This document shows, in pieces, positions 6,829 through 19,109 of a stretch of 64,000 nt of DNA (within the stretch, counting starts at the first letter, position 1; every line of letters begins with the position of its first letter). The stretch is from Granulicella sp. (lineage in GTDB: Bacteria; Acidobacteriota; Terriglobia; Terriglobales; Acidobacteriaceae): positions 1 through 64,000 of the forward strand of contig DAIDKF010000001.1 in the NCBI GenBank assembly GCA_027450185.1. The letters run 5' to 3'. The translations under genes were made by a program, and so were the position numbers. The notes beneath the pieces are model-generated. The model was not told the DNA's origin. It ran no database searches and saw only the letters and a list, made by a program, of their open reading frames with translations.

Positions 6829-8529
6829 GTGATACAGAGGATCGGGGAGTTTCTGCTGAGGCGGCTTGAAGAGGTTGGAGTGCGCCATATCTTTGGTGTT
6901 CCTGGCGACTACAATCTTGAGCTTCTGCAACAACTGGAGGATCGCCGGGGGCCGGAATGGGTGGGCAACTGTAACGAGCTGAATGCAGCGTACGCCGCGG
7001 ATGGCTATGCCAGAATGAATGGCTTGGGCGCGCTCATCGTGACCGATGGGGTCGGGTCTCTGAGTGCGATGAACGGGATTGCGGGATCATACTGCGAACA
7101 CGTGCCGGTGATCTGTGTGTGCGGGTCGATTCCGCAGGAGGCAGTCGATTGCGGGTGGCTGATGCATCACACGATGGCGGATGGGTCCCAGGATCGCTTC
7201 TATCGAGCGTTTGCTGAAGTGACCGTCGCGCAGGCGAAACTTACGCCGGAGAATGCTGTGGTCGAGATCGATCGGCTGATCCTGACGGCCTGGCGTGAAA
7301 AGCTGCCGGTCTATATGGAGCTGCCCTCCGACGTGGGGTACGTAGAGGTCGATGTGCCGGAGACGTCGCTGACGCTTTCGTATCCGCCGAGCGATGAGGA
7401 GAGCCTGGCACGATGCTGCGAGAAGATTGTGGCGCGACTGCAGCACGCGGCGAGCCCGGCACTGCTGCTGGATATCGATACGGAGAGGTTCGGTGTGGCG
7501 ACGCGCGTTGCGGCGCTTGCAGAACGATTGCAGCTTCCGGTTGCGACCATGCCGGGATCGAAGGGAATGTTTTGTGAGCAATCGCCTTTGTTTGCGGGGG
7601 TCTATTGCGGCGCGTGCAGTGGCGCGGAGGTGCGGGAGCTGGTCGAGAGCAGTGACTGCCTGTTGACGATCGGCTATCGTCGCGTCGACAGCACCTCTGG
7701 AACATTCACGGATGATATTCCGGGCAACGCGATTCATCTGAATGGACAATCGGTTTGCATGGAGGACGACAACTTCGAGGATGTCTATTTGGGTGAGTTG
7801 CTTTCACTGCTGGTGCGGGAAACAGATGCGAAGTCGAAGCGAGATTGCAGAGTGGTTGAATCGTCAGATGCAGAGACGTGGGATCTGAGCCGGCGTCCAT
7901 TGAGCCAACGGGAGTACTGGCAAGCCATGCAGCGTTTCATCTTACCCGGAGACCTGCTGGTGGCTGAAAATGGAACGTCCGGCGCGGGCGTTGCGGGGTT
8001 GCGGCTTCCGTGTCGATCAACGCTGATCACGCAAGGGGTGTGGGGGTCGATCGGGTACAGTCTTGGCTGCCTGCTCGGAACACTGATGGCAGCGCCCGAA
8101 CGGCGGCAGATTCTATGGATCGGCGACGGCTCGTTTCAGCTTACGGCGCAGGAGCTTTCGACGATTTTGAGATATGAGTTGAAGCCGTATATCTTCCTGA
8201 TCAATAACGGTGGCTACACGATTGAGAGAACGATTCTTGGGCGCACGGCAAAGTATAACGACATTGCGAACTGGCGCTATACGGAGATGGCAAAGTCACT
8301 GAGCCGCACGCAGGAGATTGAGACCTTCGTCGTCCATAGTTCATTGGAGCTGGATGCGGTGCTCTCGTCGGCGCATCGGGGGATGGTCTTTGTTGAGGTG
8401 GTGATGGACCCGATGGATGCTCCGGTTGGACTGATCCGCGGAATGCAGGCGGTCGCGAACCTCGACTATGGTCCCAGCGGGCCACAATCGGCGCTTGGGG
8501 CTCAAATCACGGAGGCCGAGGTGCGATAG
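6829..8529 (+). CDS. Thiamine-diphosphate 2-oxoacid decarboxylase (pyruvate/indolepyruvate decarboxylase type)
   Basis: A cytoplasmic TPP enzyme that non-oxidatively decarboxylates a 2-oxoacid to an aldehyde. GVPGDYNLELL and the cofactor-activating Glu in GNCNELNAAYAADGYAR match pyruvate decarboxylases. The His-His pair of the active site is present (LMHHTMADGS, near residues 113-116), which separates this group from acetolactate synthase. The TPP/Mg motif is GDGSFQLTAQE, then NNGGYTIE. GTG at 6829 is chosen because AAGGAG lies five bases upstream; the track start 6823 lies on that site. Pyruvate, indolepyruvate and phenylpyruvate are all possible substrates. It stands alone, about 170 bases after the flavin reductase. 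Confidence 0.87.
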   Translation: MIQRIGEFLLRRLEEVGVRHIFGVPGDYNLELLQQLEDRRGPEWVGNCNELNAAYAADGYARMNGLGALIVTDGVGSLSAMNGIAGSYCEHVPVICVCGSIPQEAVDCGWLMHHTMADGSQDRFYRAFAEVTVAQAKLTPENAVVEIDRLILTAWREKLPVYMELPSDVGYVEVDVPETSLTLSYPPSDEESLARCCEKIVARLQHAASPALLLDIDTERFGVATRVAALAERLQLPVATMPGSKGMFCEQSPLFAGVYCGACSGAEVRELVESSDCLLTIGYRRVDSTSGTFTDDIPGNAIHLNGQSVCMEDDNFEDVYLGELLSLLVRETDAKSKRDCRVVESSDAETWDLSRRPLSQREYWQAMQRFILPGDLLVAENGTSGAGVAGLRLPCRSTLITQGVWGSIGYSLGCLLGTLMAAPERRQILWIGDGSFQLTAQELSTILRYELKPYIFLINNGGYTIERTILGRTAKYNDIANWRYTEMAKSLSRTQEIETFVVHSSLELDAVLSSAHRGMVFVEVVMDPMDAPVGLIRGMQAVANLDYGPSGPQSALGAQITEAEVR

Positions 8530-8658
8530 GCGCGTCGGACGATCAGGGGATGGGCTACTCGCGTGCGTGGAGTGGCGATGGCGACCTGAGAGGTGACGGC
8601 GAGCCAATGACGCGGTCGCTTGCTGCGGCCTGCTATAGAAACGGGGTACAATGTCGCC

Positions 8659-9009
8659 ATGCCACTGAGCGTAGCCATTGAAAAGCTGCCCGAGGGAACT
8701 GCCGTTGTTACGTTGGCGGGAGGGATGACACTGGGAACGTCCCTGAAGATTGCGGATTCGCAGATCCATGCGACCATTGCGGAAGGTGTCACCAGAATGG
8801 TGATCGACCTGACGGGCGTGGAGTATGTGGATAGCGCGGGGTTGGGGATGCTGGTGTATGTCTATGGCACGCTCCAGGAAAAACAGGGCGCGCTTCGCCT
8901 GTGTGGTGTTGCGCCCCGGGTTCTGTCTTTGTTCCAGATGACCAAGACGGATGGGTTTCTGGTGGGCGATGCGGACCGCGCAGAGAGTCTTGCCATACTG
9001 GCGAGATAA
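8659..9009 (+). CDS. STAS-domain anti-sigma factor antagonist
   Basis: A 116-residue single STAS domain like SpoIIAA/RsbV. These proteins bind an anti-sigma kinase when unphosphorylated and release the sigma factor. The phosphorylatable Ser lies in YVDSAGLGMLVYVYG, the family signature, near residues 58-70. The ATG at 8659 (MPLSVAIEKL) is the domain boundary; the track start 8620 adds 13 residues with no homology-like content. No kinase, phosphatase or sigma factor lies beside it, so the partner switch is encoded elsewhere. Confidence 0.87.
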   Translation: MPLSVAIEKLPEGTAVVTLAGGMTLGTSLKIADSQIHATIAEGVTRMVIDLTGVEYVDSAGLGMLVYVYGTLQEKQGALRLCGVAPRVLSLFQMTKTDGFLVGDADRAESLAILAR

Positions 9010-9489
9010 TCTGCTGACGGCACGACGAACTTTGCTATTGGACGAGAAAACTTATTGGCTCGGACAGTCTCCGGCGCTGCGCGGGGATTGCGATGAAGTC
9101 CGAGGACTGCCGCGAGCAGGTGAGACGCACACGATTCACGGGTTGGAACTCATTGGCGAGTTTGCATAGAATCTATCATGTAAAACGCTTTAAGAAAAAC
9201 TTGACAACCCTTGATTCAATCTAATAACGTCATCGCGTTCCGACGTTCATTCGCGGAATGTTGCGCAGAGAAGGCGTTGCTTTCGCGCAGAGCGTAAGAC
9301 CAGTAGTCCATGTCCAGATCGCTAGAAGCAGACGATGGACGGATCCATTTGCAGCGCCAGATGGGTCGAATGTGCAAACCGGAGCCCGCCGTTTGGCGCT
9401 GCAGGGAGTTTTACATTCCTTGCGTGCCTGGGGGGTATCGCATTCTCAACGAGTACTGTTGCGAAATATGAGCAACTGAAAGCAGCCTG
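9010..9489. other. 480-bp intergenic region upstream of the xylan operon
   Basis: No believable gene; the two track ORFs have no family signal. It carries a consensus-like -35 TTGACA at 9201 and, just before it, AAAACGCTTTAA, loosely like a LacI-family half-palindrome. The transcript leader would be long, about 250 bases. Confidence 0.4.
9201..9227 (+). promoter_or_regulatory. Possible promoter of the GH3-GH67-manD operon
   Basis: TTGACA at 9201-9206 is a perfect -35 hexamer. The candidate -10 is TAATAA after 15 bases, which is short and a weak match. The neighbouring AAAACGCTTTAA at about 9183 could be an operator. Only the -35 is convincing. Confidence 0.3.
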
Positions 9490-12174
9490 ATGATCCGTTC
9501 AACGAGTGTCGCATGTGTTGATCAACATTATTTCGTTCCACGTTGGCTGTTCAGCCTGTGTGGGGTATGCCTTCTGAGTGGGACGCTGGCGGCTCAGGTT
9601 CCAGCGCACGTGCCTACGCCGGAGACGACGAAGCGCGTTTCGGAGCTGGTCGGGAAGATGACACTGGAAGAAAAGGTGTCGCAGATGGAGAACGACGCGG
9701 CCGCGATACCGAGACTGAACGTGCCCGCCTATGACTGGTGGAGTGAGGCGCTGCATGGCATCGCGCGCTCGGGCTATGCGACGGTGTTTCCGCAGGCGAT
9801 TGGGATGGCGGCAATGTGGAACGCACCGTTGATGCACGAGATTGGTGCGACGATCAGCACGGAGGCTCGCGCAAAGAATGGCGAGGCGCTGCGTCAGGGG
9901 ATTCATAGCATTTACTACGGGCTCGATGTTTGGTCGCCGAATGTCAATATCTTTCGTGACCCGCGGTGGGGGCGGGGGCAGGAGACTTATGGCGAGGATC
10001 CTTTCCTGACGGGGCGTCTCGGCGTTGCGTTTGTAGAAGGACTGCAGGGCGATGATCCTACGTACTACAAAGTGATTGCAACGCCGAAGCACTACGCGGT
10101 GCACTCCGGACCGGAGACGACGCGGCACACTGCGAACGTTGTTCCGTCAGCATACGATCTGGAGGACACGTATCTTCCAGCATTTCGAGCGACGGTGACC
10201 GAGGCGAAGGCGGGCAGCGTGATGTGTGCGTATAACTCGATTGATGGCGAACCAGCCTGCGCGAATACGATGCTGCTTAAGACTATCCTGCGCGGGGACT
10301 GGGGCTTTAATGGCTATGTCACTTCAGATTGCGCGGCAATTACGGACGTCTATGTTGGGCACCACTATTCGCCGGATATGGAACATGCGGCAGTCGCATC
10401 GGTGCGGGCGGGGACCGATACCAGTTGCGGCGATGAATATGCTGTTCTGGTGAAGGCGGTGCATGACGGGCTGATCTCAGAGAAAGAGATTGATCGCTCT
10501 GTCGAGCGGCTGTTTACGGCGCGCTTTGAGTTGGGCCTGTTCGATGATCCTGCAAAGGTGAAGTATGCGCAGATTCCATTCTCCGAAGATGACTCCCCGG
10601 CGCATCGCCGGCTGGCGCTTGATGCAGCGGGGCAGTCGATGGTGCTGCTGAAGAATGATGGCCTGCTGCCCTTGCAAAAGACGACGACCGTTGCAGTGGT
10701 GGGACCGAATGCGGCTAGTCTGGCTGCCATAGAAGGGAACTATAACGCGGTGCCGTCAGAGCCTGTGCTTCCGCTGGCTGGGATGGAGAGGGCCTTTGGG
10801 GCGGAGCACGTGAAGTATGCGCAGGGCGCACCGTATGTAAGCGAGCTGCCGGTTCCTGTTCCGCAGACGCTGTTGCACCCGGCAGCAGGGGAGGCTCAGT
10901 TTGGATTGAAGGGCGAGTACTTCGACAATGTGAACTTTACAGGCGAGCCCGCTATGACACGCATCGACCCGCAGGTGCAGTTCGATTGGAACGCAGCGAC
11001 GCCGTACAAGAGCATCAGTGCTGCACACTTTGGTGTGCGCTGGACGGGGACGATCGAGGTTCCAGTGGCGGGAGACTATGCGTTCAGCTTCACGCTGGCC
11101 CATTGCTATCCTTGCGGCGATGCGGAGGGGGTCAAGCTGTTCTTTGACGATAAGCCGCTGGCCGATCAGCCGGTGTCTGCGAAGGAACACCGGTCAAGCG
11201 GGCTGGAACCGTTTACCCTGCATTTTGCGGATACGAAGCCCCACATGATTCGTATCGAGTACACGCACAAGGCGAGGCTCTTTGGTGCGGGCATCACGCT
11301 GAACTGGATGCCAGCGATCGACGCTGAGCGCGAAGCAGCAGTGGATGCAGCCAGGCAGGCCGATGTGGTGGTGGCGTTTGTAGGTCTTTCGCCTGATCTG
11401 GAGGGCGAGGAGATGCCGGTGCATATCAAGGGCTTTGATGGCGGCGACCGCACGAGTATTGAGTTGCCGGAGGTACAGGAGAAGATGCTGGAAGCGGTTG
11501 CTGCGACCGGGAAGCCGCTGGTGGTGGTGCTGCTGAACGGCAGCGCGCTGGCCGTGGACTGGGCGAAGCAGCATGCGAACGCTATCGTCGAGGCGTGGTA
11601 TCCGGGCGAAGAGGGTGGAACTGCGATTGCAGATGTGCTGGATGGAGCGGTGAATCCTGCGGGACGGCTGCCTGTCACTTTCTATGCGAGCACATCGGAC
11701 CTGCCGCCATTCGATGACTACTCGATGAGCGATCGCACCTATCGCTACTATCGTGGAACGCCGCTGTGGGGATTTGGGTATGGACTGAGCTACTCGGCGT
11801 TCAAGTGGACAAATGTGAAGCTCTCTAAGGATTTGCTACAGGCTGGAGAGCCGCTCAGGGTGGATGCGGATGTGGAGAACACGAGCTCGCGCGCTGGCGA
11901 TGTGGTGAGTGAGCTGTATCTCACACCGCCGGCGACAGCGACGTCTCCGAAGCTGCGATTGGTGGGATTTGAACGTACGACGCTTGCGCCAGGAGCACGG
12001 CAGCATGTGAGGTTTACGTTGGACGAGCGGGATTTGAGTACGGTGAATGCGGATGGTACGCGGACGGTGCGGGCGGGAGAATATGCGCTGCATCTTGGCG
12101 GAACTCAGCCGAGCGAAGGCGCCACGGTGGAAGCGTCGTTCATAATTCACGGAAGCAAGGGGTTGCCCAAGTGA
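9490..12174 (+). CDS. GH3 beta-xylosidase/beta-glucosidase with PA14 insert
   Basis: A secreted or periplasmic glycoside hydrolase of 894 residues that removes xylose or glucose from chain ends. A signal peptide precedes AQVPAHVP. The (beta/alpha)8 domain contains PRWGRGQETYGEDP and KHYAVHSG. The nucleophile Asp is near residue 280 in YVTSDCAAI, a form more common in beta-xylosidase-like GH3. The second domain contains a PA14 insert (from about residue 473, LKGEYFDNVNF) and the protein ends in an Fn3-like domain (GDVVSELYLTPP). It is the first gene of a three-gene operon with GH67 and ManD, so xylo-oligosaccharide is the likely substrate. Confidence 0.92.
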   Translation: MIRSTSVACVDQHYFVPRWLFSLCGVCLLSGTLAAQVPAHVPTPETTKRVSELVGKMTLEEKVSQMENDAAAIPRLNVPAYDWWSEALHGIARSGYATVFPQAIGMAAMWNAPLMHEIGATISTEARAKNGEALRQGIHSIYYGLDVWSPNVNIFRDPRWGRGQETYGEDPFLTGRLGVAFVEGLQGDDPTYYKVIATPKHYAVHSGPETTRHTANVVPSAYDLEDTYLPAFRATVTEAKAGSVMCAYNSIDGEPACANTMLLKTILRGDWGFNGYVTSDCAAITDVYVGHHYSPDMEHAAVASVRAGTDTSCGDEYAVLVKAVHDGLISEKEIDRSVERLFTARFELGLFDDPAKVKYAQIPFSEDDSPAHRRLALDAAGQSMVLLKNDGLLPLQKTTTVAVVGPNAASLAAIEGNYNAVPSEPVLPLAGMERAFGAEHVKYAQGAPYVSELPVPVPQTLLHPAAGEAQFGLKGEYFDNVNFTGEPAMTRIDPQVQFDWNAATPYKSISAAHFGVRWTGTIEVPVAGDYAFSFTLAHCYPCGDAEGVKLFFDDKPLADQPVSAKEHRSSGLEPFTLHFADTKPHMIRIEYTHKARLFGAGITLNWMPAIDAEREAAVDAARQADVVVAFVGLSPDLEGEEMPVHIKGFDGGDRTSIELPEVQEKMLEAVAATGKPLVVVLLNGSALAVDWAKQHANAIVEAWYPGEEGGTAIADVLDGAVNPAGRLPVTFYASTSDLPPFDDYSMSDRTYRYYRGTPLWGFGYGLSYSAFKWTNVKLSKDLLQAGEPLRVDADVENTSSRAGDVVSELYLTPPATATSPKLRLVGFERTTLAPGARQHVRFTLDERDLSTVNADGTRTVRAGEYALHLGGTQPSEGATVEASFIIHGSKGLPK

Positions 12175-12191
12175 GGGTGAGCGGGGAGAGT

Positions 12192-14750
12192 ATGACACTA
12201 CGCGCGACGCTTGCGGCGGTAATGCTGTTGTTAGCCGCGAGGTGCGATGGCGTTGCGCAGATGCGGCTGGGTGCGGGGGAGCCGGCGTGGCTGGCGTATG
12301 GGCCGGTGCATGCTGTGGCGGTGTTTCCGGGCGGTATTCCAGACACGATTGTTGAGCTTGGCCACGACGTGCTTGAGGAGTCTGCAGCACGAGAACTGGC
12401 ACTGGGATGGCGAGGCATGTTGCGGCATGAGCCGCGCGTGGTGCGCAGTCCTGGCGCTGAGTTCAACGAGGGCGTTGTGATCGGAACGCAAGCTGAGGTT
12501 GCTTTGTGGAGGCCGCGATTGAGGCGCGAACAACCGCTCGCGCCGGACGGCTACAGGCTGTATCGTGATGGCGGATTTCTGGTGATTGAGGGAGGAGATG
12601 CCCGCGGAGTTCTTTACGGAGGCTTTGCGCTGCTGCGACTGATCGCCGAAGAGCATTCACTCGCGTCGCTGGATGAGGCGTCTGCTCCGTGGGCGGCGGT
12701 GCGCTGGACGAACGAATGGGATAATCCCAACGGCACCATTGAGAGGGGATATGCGGGGCCGTCGATATTCTTCGAAGGAGGGAAGGTGCGAGCGGACCTG
12801 ACTCGCGCCGCAGCGTATGCGCGGCTGCTGAGTTCGGTAGGCATTGATGGGTGCACCATCAACAACGTTAATGCGGCCATCGATTTGCTCACGCCGGAGA
12901 AGATCAAGGACATTGCGCGGATCGCGGATGTGTTTCGCCCCTACGGTGTGCGGCTTTCGCTCTCGGTGGATATGAGCAGCCCGAAGGTCGTTGGCGGCTT
13001 GAAGACTTTCGACCCGCTGGATCCAGAGGTCGCAGCATGGTGGAAGGCGAAGGTTGACGAGATCTACGCAGCGATTCCAGACTTTGGCGGAGTTGTGATC
13101 AAGGCGGATTCTGAAGGTAGAGTCGGGCCATCGCAGTATGGCCGCAGCCAGTCGGATGCTGCGAATGTTGTGGCGCGCGCGCTGAGGCCGCATGGGGGTG
13201 TGGTGCTGTATCGCGCGTTCGTCTATAACAATCATCTCGACTGGCATGACATGAAGGCGGACCGGGCTCGGGCTGGCTATGACATCTTCCACCCTCTGGA
13301 TGGCAGGTTTGACGACAACGTGATTGTGCAGATCAAGCACGGGCCGATTGATTTTCAGGTGCGCGAGCCGGTGAGCCCGCTCTTCGCCGGTCTGCCTGAT
13401 ACCAACGAGGCGATCGAGTTGCAGATTACGCAGGAGTATACGGGACAGCAGCGGCATCTTGTGTACCTGGTGCCGATGTGGAAGGAAGCGCTCGACACGG
13501 ATATGCGCGCATCGTCAACGGCAGCGGCATTGCCGGTAAAGCTGATCGTGAGCGGGAGGATGGTGGGAACGGAACACCATACGACGGGTGGCTTTGTGGG
13601 AGTCTCAGGCGTAGGCACTGACGGATGGTTGGGCAGCCCGCTGGCGATGGCGAACCTCTACGGCTTTGGACGGCTGGCGTGGGATCCGAACCTGAGCGCA
13701 GCGGCCATCAGCGATGAGTGGACGCGGCTCAGCTTCGGTAACGATGCTGAGGTGCGCGGGGCAATCAATCAGTTGGAACTCAACTCCTGGCACATCTATG
13801 AGAGCTACACGGGACCGCTTGGCTTGGGAACGCTGACTGATATTGTTGGCTCTCACTTTGGCCCGGGGATCGAGTCTGCCGAGCGCAATGGGTGGGGGCA
13901 GTGGATTCGTGCTGACCATGATGGCGTCGGCATGGATCGGACGGTCGCAACCGGCACTGGATATATCGGCCAGTATCCTGCGCTGCTTGCTGCAAAGTAT
14001 GAGTCGCTTGCGACGTGCCCGGATGACCTGCTGCTATTTATGCATCACGTGCCCTATACGTACCGCCTGCGCTCCGGCGAGACGGTGATACAGCATATCT
14101 ACGATACGCACTACCGGGGTGCGCAGGCCGCAGCCGCGCAGGTCCCGGCGTGGGAGCAGCTCCAGGGGAAGGTTCCGGATGCGACCTACGCGGAGGTGCT
14201 CAGGCGACTCAAGTTTCAGGCCGGGGCAGCAATTGTCTGGCGTGATGCCGTCACGATGTGGTTCGCCAAGGAGTCCGGTATACCCGATGCGCTGGGGCGC
14301 GTGGGACATTATGCGGGACGTGTCGAGGCGGAGTCCATGCAACTGAATGGGTACAAAGTAGCGGAGGTGACGCCGTGGGAGACGGCCTCGGGCGGGAACG
14401 CTGTGATCTGCGAGTTGGCCGAGTGTTCTGTTGAGACGACCTGGGACAAGGCAGATGGCTGGTACGATGTCACGGTGCAGTATTTCGATCTGCTGCATGG
14501 GCACTCACGGTTTTCGCTTTCGGTTGCCGGCAACGAGGTTGAGCACTGGATTGCTGATGACAGGTTGCCGGGAGACACGCTCAATGGGAGCACCTCGACG
14601 CGGCGGGTGTTGAATCGCGTGGCGATCCATCGAGGCGATCGTATCCGCGTGACGGGGTGGCCGGACGGGCCAGAGCCTGCTCCGCTTGATTATCTGGAGA
14701 TTGTACCGAGCGCGGTTCATTCGACCACGAAGAAAGATGCAACTCATTGA
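12192..14750 (+). CDS. aguA: GH67 alpha-glucuronidase
   Basis: It cleaves (4-O-methyl)glucuronic acid from the ends of xylo-oligosaccharides. A signal peptide ([21 protein letters not shown]) suggests periplasmic action. Family motifs are clear: [20 protein letters not shown] holds the proton-donor Glu, [17 protein letters not shown] and [15 protein letters not shown] carry the other two acidic catalytic residues. The ATG at 12192 has GGGGAG upstream; the track start at 12171 (GTG) overlaps the GH3 stop. About 850 residues is longer than the classic 680-730, because of an extra beta-rich C-terminal region (from about residue 730, [12 protein letters not shown]), possibly carbohydrate binding. 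Confidence 0.93.
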   Translation: MTLRATLAAVMLLLAARCDGVAQMRLGAGEPAWLAYGPVHAVAVFPGGIPDTIVELGHDVLEESAARELALGWRGMLRHEPRVVRSPGAEFNEGVVIGTQAEVALWRPRLRREQPLAPDGYRLYRDGGFLVIEGGDARGVLYGGFALLRLIAEEHSLASLDEASAPWAAVRWTNEWDNPNGTIERGYAGPSIFFEGGKVRADLTRAAAYARLLSSVGIDGCTINNVNAAIDLLTPEKIKDIARIADVFRPYGVRLSLSVDMSSPKVVGGLKTFDPLDPEVAAWWKAKVDEIYAAIPDFGGVVIKADSEGRVGPSQYGRSQSDAANVVARALRPHGGVVLYRAFVYNNHLDWHDMKADRARAGYDIFHPLDGRFDDNVIVQIKHGPIDFQVREPVSPLFAGLPDTNEAIELQITQEYTGQQRHLVYLVPMWKEALDTDMRASSTAAALPVKLIVSGRMVGTEHHTTGGFVGVSGVGTDGWLGSPLAMANLYGFGRLAWDPNLSAAAISDEWTRLSFGNDAEVRGAINQLELNSWHIYESYTGPLGLGTLTDIVGSHFGPGIESAERNGWGQWIRADHDGVGMDRTVATGTGYIGQYPALLAAKYESLATCPDDLLLFMHHVPYTYRLRSGETVIQHIYDTHYRGAQAAAAQVPAWEQLQGKVPDATYAEVLRRLKFQAGAAIVWRDAVTMWFAKESGIPDALGRVGHYAGRVEAESMQLNGYKVAEVTPWETASGGNAVICELAECSVETTWDKADGWYDVTVQYFDLLHGHSRFSLSVAGNEVEHWIADDRLPGDTLNGSTSTRRVLNRVAIHRGDRIRVTGWPDGPEPAPLDYLEIVPSAVHSTTKKDATH

Positions 14751-14761
14751 GGAAAGCTCCG

Positions 14762-15976
14762 ATGAACACAACAATTTTGGATGCCAGGGTCATCGTTACA
14801 TGCCCTGGACGGAACTTCGTCACACTGAAGATTACGACCGCGGATGGAGTGTATGGCATCGGGGATGGAACGCTGAATGGACGTGAGCTGGCTGTGGTTG
14901 CGTATCTGCAGGAACATGTGATTCCGTGCCTGATCGGTCGAGACGCCGATCGTATAGAAGACACGTGGCAGTACCTGTATCGCGGTGCGTATTGGCGTCG
15001 CGGACCGGTGACGATGAGCGCGATTGCGGCGGTGGATGTGGCGCTGTGGGACATCAAGGCCAAGCGCGCGGAGATGCCGCTGTATCAGTTGCTCGGAGGA
15101 CGCTGCCGCGAGGGCGTGAGGGTGTATGCGCATGCCAATGGACATGAGATCAGCGATCTTCTGGAGTCGGTGGCGAAGCATCGGGAGCTTGGCTATCAGG
15201 CGATTCGCGTGCAGGCGGCGGTGCCGGGGGTTGCCGATGCGTATGGCGTTCCGCACGGAGAGAAGCCCTATGAACCTGCGGATGGAGATCTGCCGCGCGA
15301 AGAGACGTGGGACACGGCGAAGTACCTTCGCTTCATGCCGAAGCTGATGGATGCTGTGCGTTCGAAGTTTGGTTTCGACCTGGCGGTGCTTCATGATGGA
15401 CATCACCGCATGACGCCGATCGAGGCTGCTTCGCTGGGAAAGAGTCTTGAAGAGTTTCAGCCCTTCTGGCTTGAAGACCTGACACCTGCGGAAAATCAGG
15501 AGTCGTTCCGGCTGATACGTCAGCACACGACGGCGCCGTTGGCTGTGGGCGAAGTGTTCAACTCGATCTTCGACTGCCAGCGCCTGATCGGCGAGCAGTT
15601 GATCGATTACATTCGCACGACGGTTGTCCATGCCGGAGGCATAACGCATATGCGACGCATTGCCAGCTTCGCTGATCTGTATGGCGTGAAGACGGGAAGT
15701 CATGGAGCAACCGATCTGTCGCCGGTGTGCATGGGTGCAGCGTTGCACTTCGATCTCAGTATTCCCAACTTCGGAATTCAGGAACACATGCCGCATACTG
15801 CGCTTACCGATGAGGTGTTTCCGCACGCGTACAGCTTCGCCGGTGGGATGATGAACCCGGGAGAGGCGCACGGCCATGGCGTCGATATCAACGAAGAGCT
15901 GGCGACAAAGTTTCCGTATAAGCGCGCGTACCTCCCCGTATGTCGGCTGAAGGACGGCACGATGCACAGTTGGTAG
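14762..15976 (+). CDS. manD: D-mannonate dehydratase, enolase superfamily
   Basis: It dehydrates D-mannonate to 2-keto-3-deoxygluconate, a step in glucuronate catabolism. The 404-residue sequence shows the ManD pattern: [13 protein letters not shown] (metal-ligand Asp with catalytic His), FWLEDLTP and LAVGEVF (metal-ligand Glu residues) and [10 protein letters not shown] (second His). The ATG at 14762 has GAGGA upstream; the track start is an upstream TTG. It follows GH67 by 11 bases, so glucuronate freed from xylan would feed this step. UxaC and UxuB, needed between, are not in the window. Confidence 0.9.
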   Translation: MNTTILDARVIVTCPGRNFVTLKITTADGVYGIGDGTLNGRELAVVAYLQEHVIPCLIGRDADRIEDTWQYLYRGAYWRRGPVTMSAIAAVDVALWDIKAKRAEMPLYQLLGGRCREGVRVYAHANGHEISDLLESVAKHRELGYQAIRVQAAVPGVADAYGVPHGEKPYEPADGDLPREETWDTAKYLRFMPKLMDAVRSKFGFDLAVLHDGHHRMTPIEAASLGKSLEEFQPFWLEDLTPAENQESFRLIRQHTTAPLAVGEVFNSIFDCQRLIGEQLIDYIRTTVVHAGGITHMRRIASFADLYGVKTGSHGATDLSPVCMGAALHFDLSIPNFGIQEHMPHTALTDEVFPHAYSFAGGMMNPGEAHGHGVDINEELATKFPYKRAYLPVCRLKDGTMHSW

Positions 15977-18716
<2,740 letters not shown>

Positions 18717-19109
18717 CCATGCAATGAGGGTGGGCCCTGCGTGCCATGGCTGTGGTGCCTGACTGTTTCGATTGTGGGTAAGTGGTGGACGCGGTAGGGA
18801 TCGAATACGTGGCGTCTGGTGGATCACCCTTGTCTCCAAAGAAGACACTTGCCTCGGTGGGATAAAAGGTGTCGCTGACCCCTGCCGATGCGCCATCTGT
18901 TTCAGACACAGATGGGCGGCAGAGGGCAACGGGTTTGTGCGATGTCCAGCATCCTGCGCAGGGTTGCATAGTGCGGCGGTAGGGCTCGCTGCCAATCCAT
19001 GCGCTCTGCCCAGTTGCGTTGCGACCAAACCGTCTCTGGATGCGTGAGCAGGGTCTGTTCTTTCCCTAACACTGCATGGTCCGTACTCATTGCGAAGCAG
19101 CCTCTGTCG
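18717..19109. other. Intergenic region holding the left island boundary
   Basis: Between convergent metX and the GH71 gene. It contains the 23-bp tRNA-Lys 3'-end repeat and a CCATCTGT...ACAGATGG hairpin at about 18887-18912. A minus-strand frame at 18902-19210 reads MSTDHAVLGKEQTLL and could be a gene remnant, but I cannot name a family, so it is not called. Confidence 0.5.
18783..18805 (-). repeat. attL-like repeat: 3' end of tRNA-Lys
   Basis: Exact 23-bp copy of 29349-29371, in the same orientation. It begins TGGTGGACGCGGTAGGGATC and covers the encoded CCA, discriminator, acceptor 3' strand and the T-arm up to its loop. The match stops exactly at the tRNA 3' end on one side, which chance or gene duplication would not explain well. 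Confidence 0.85.

Noticed and set aside
9258-9479. 73-residue ORF before the GH3 gene
   Set aside because: No ribosome site or family signal; lies in a probable leader.
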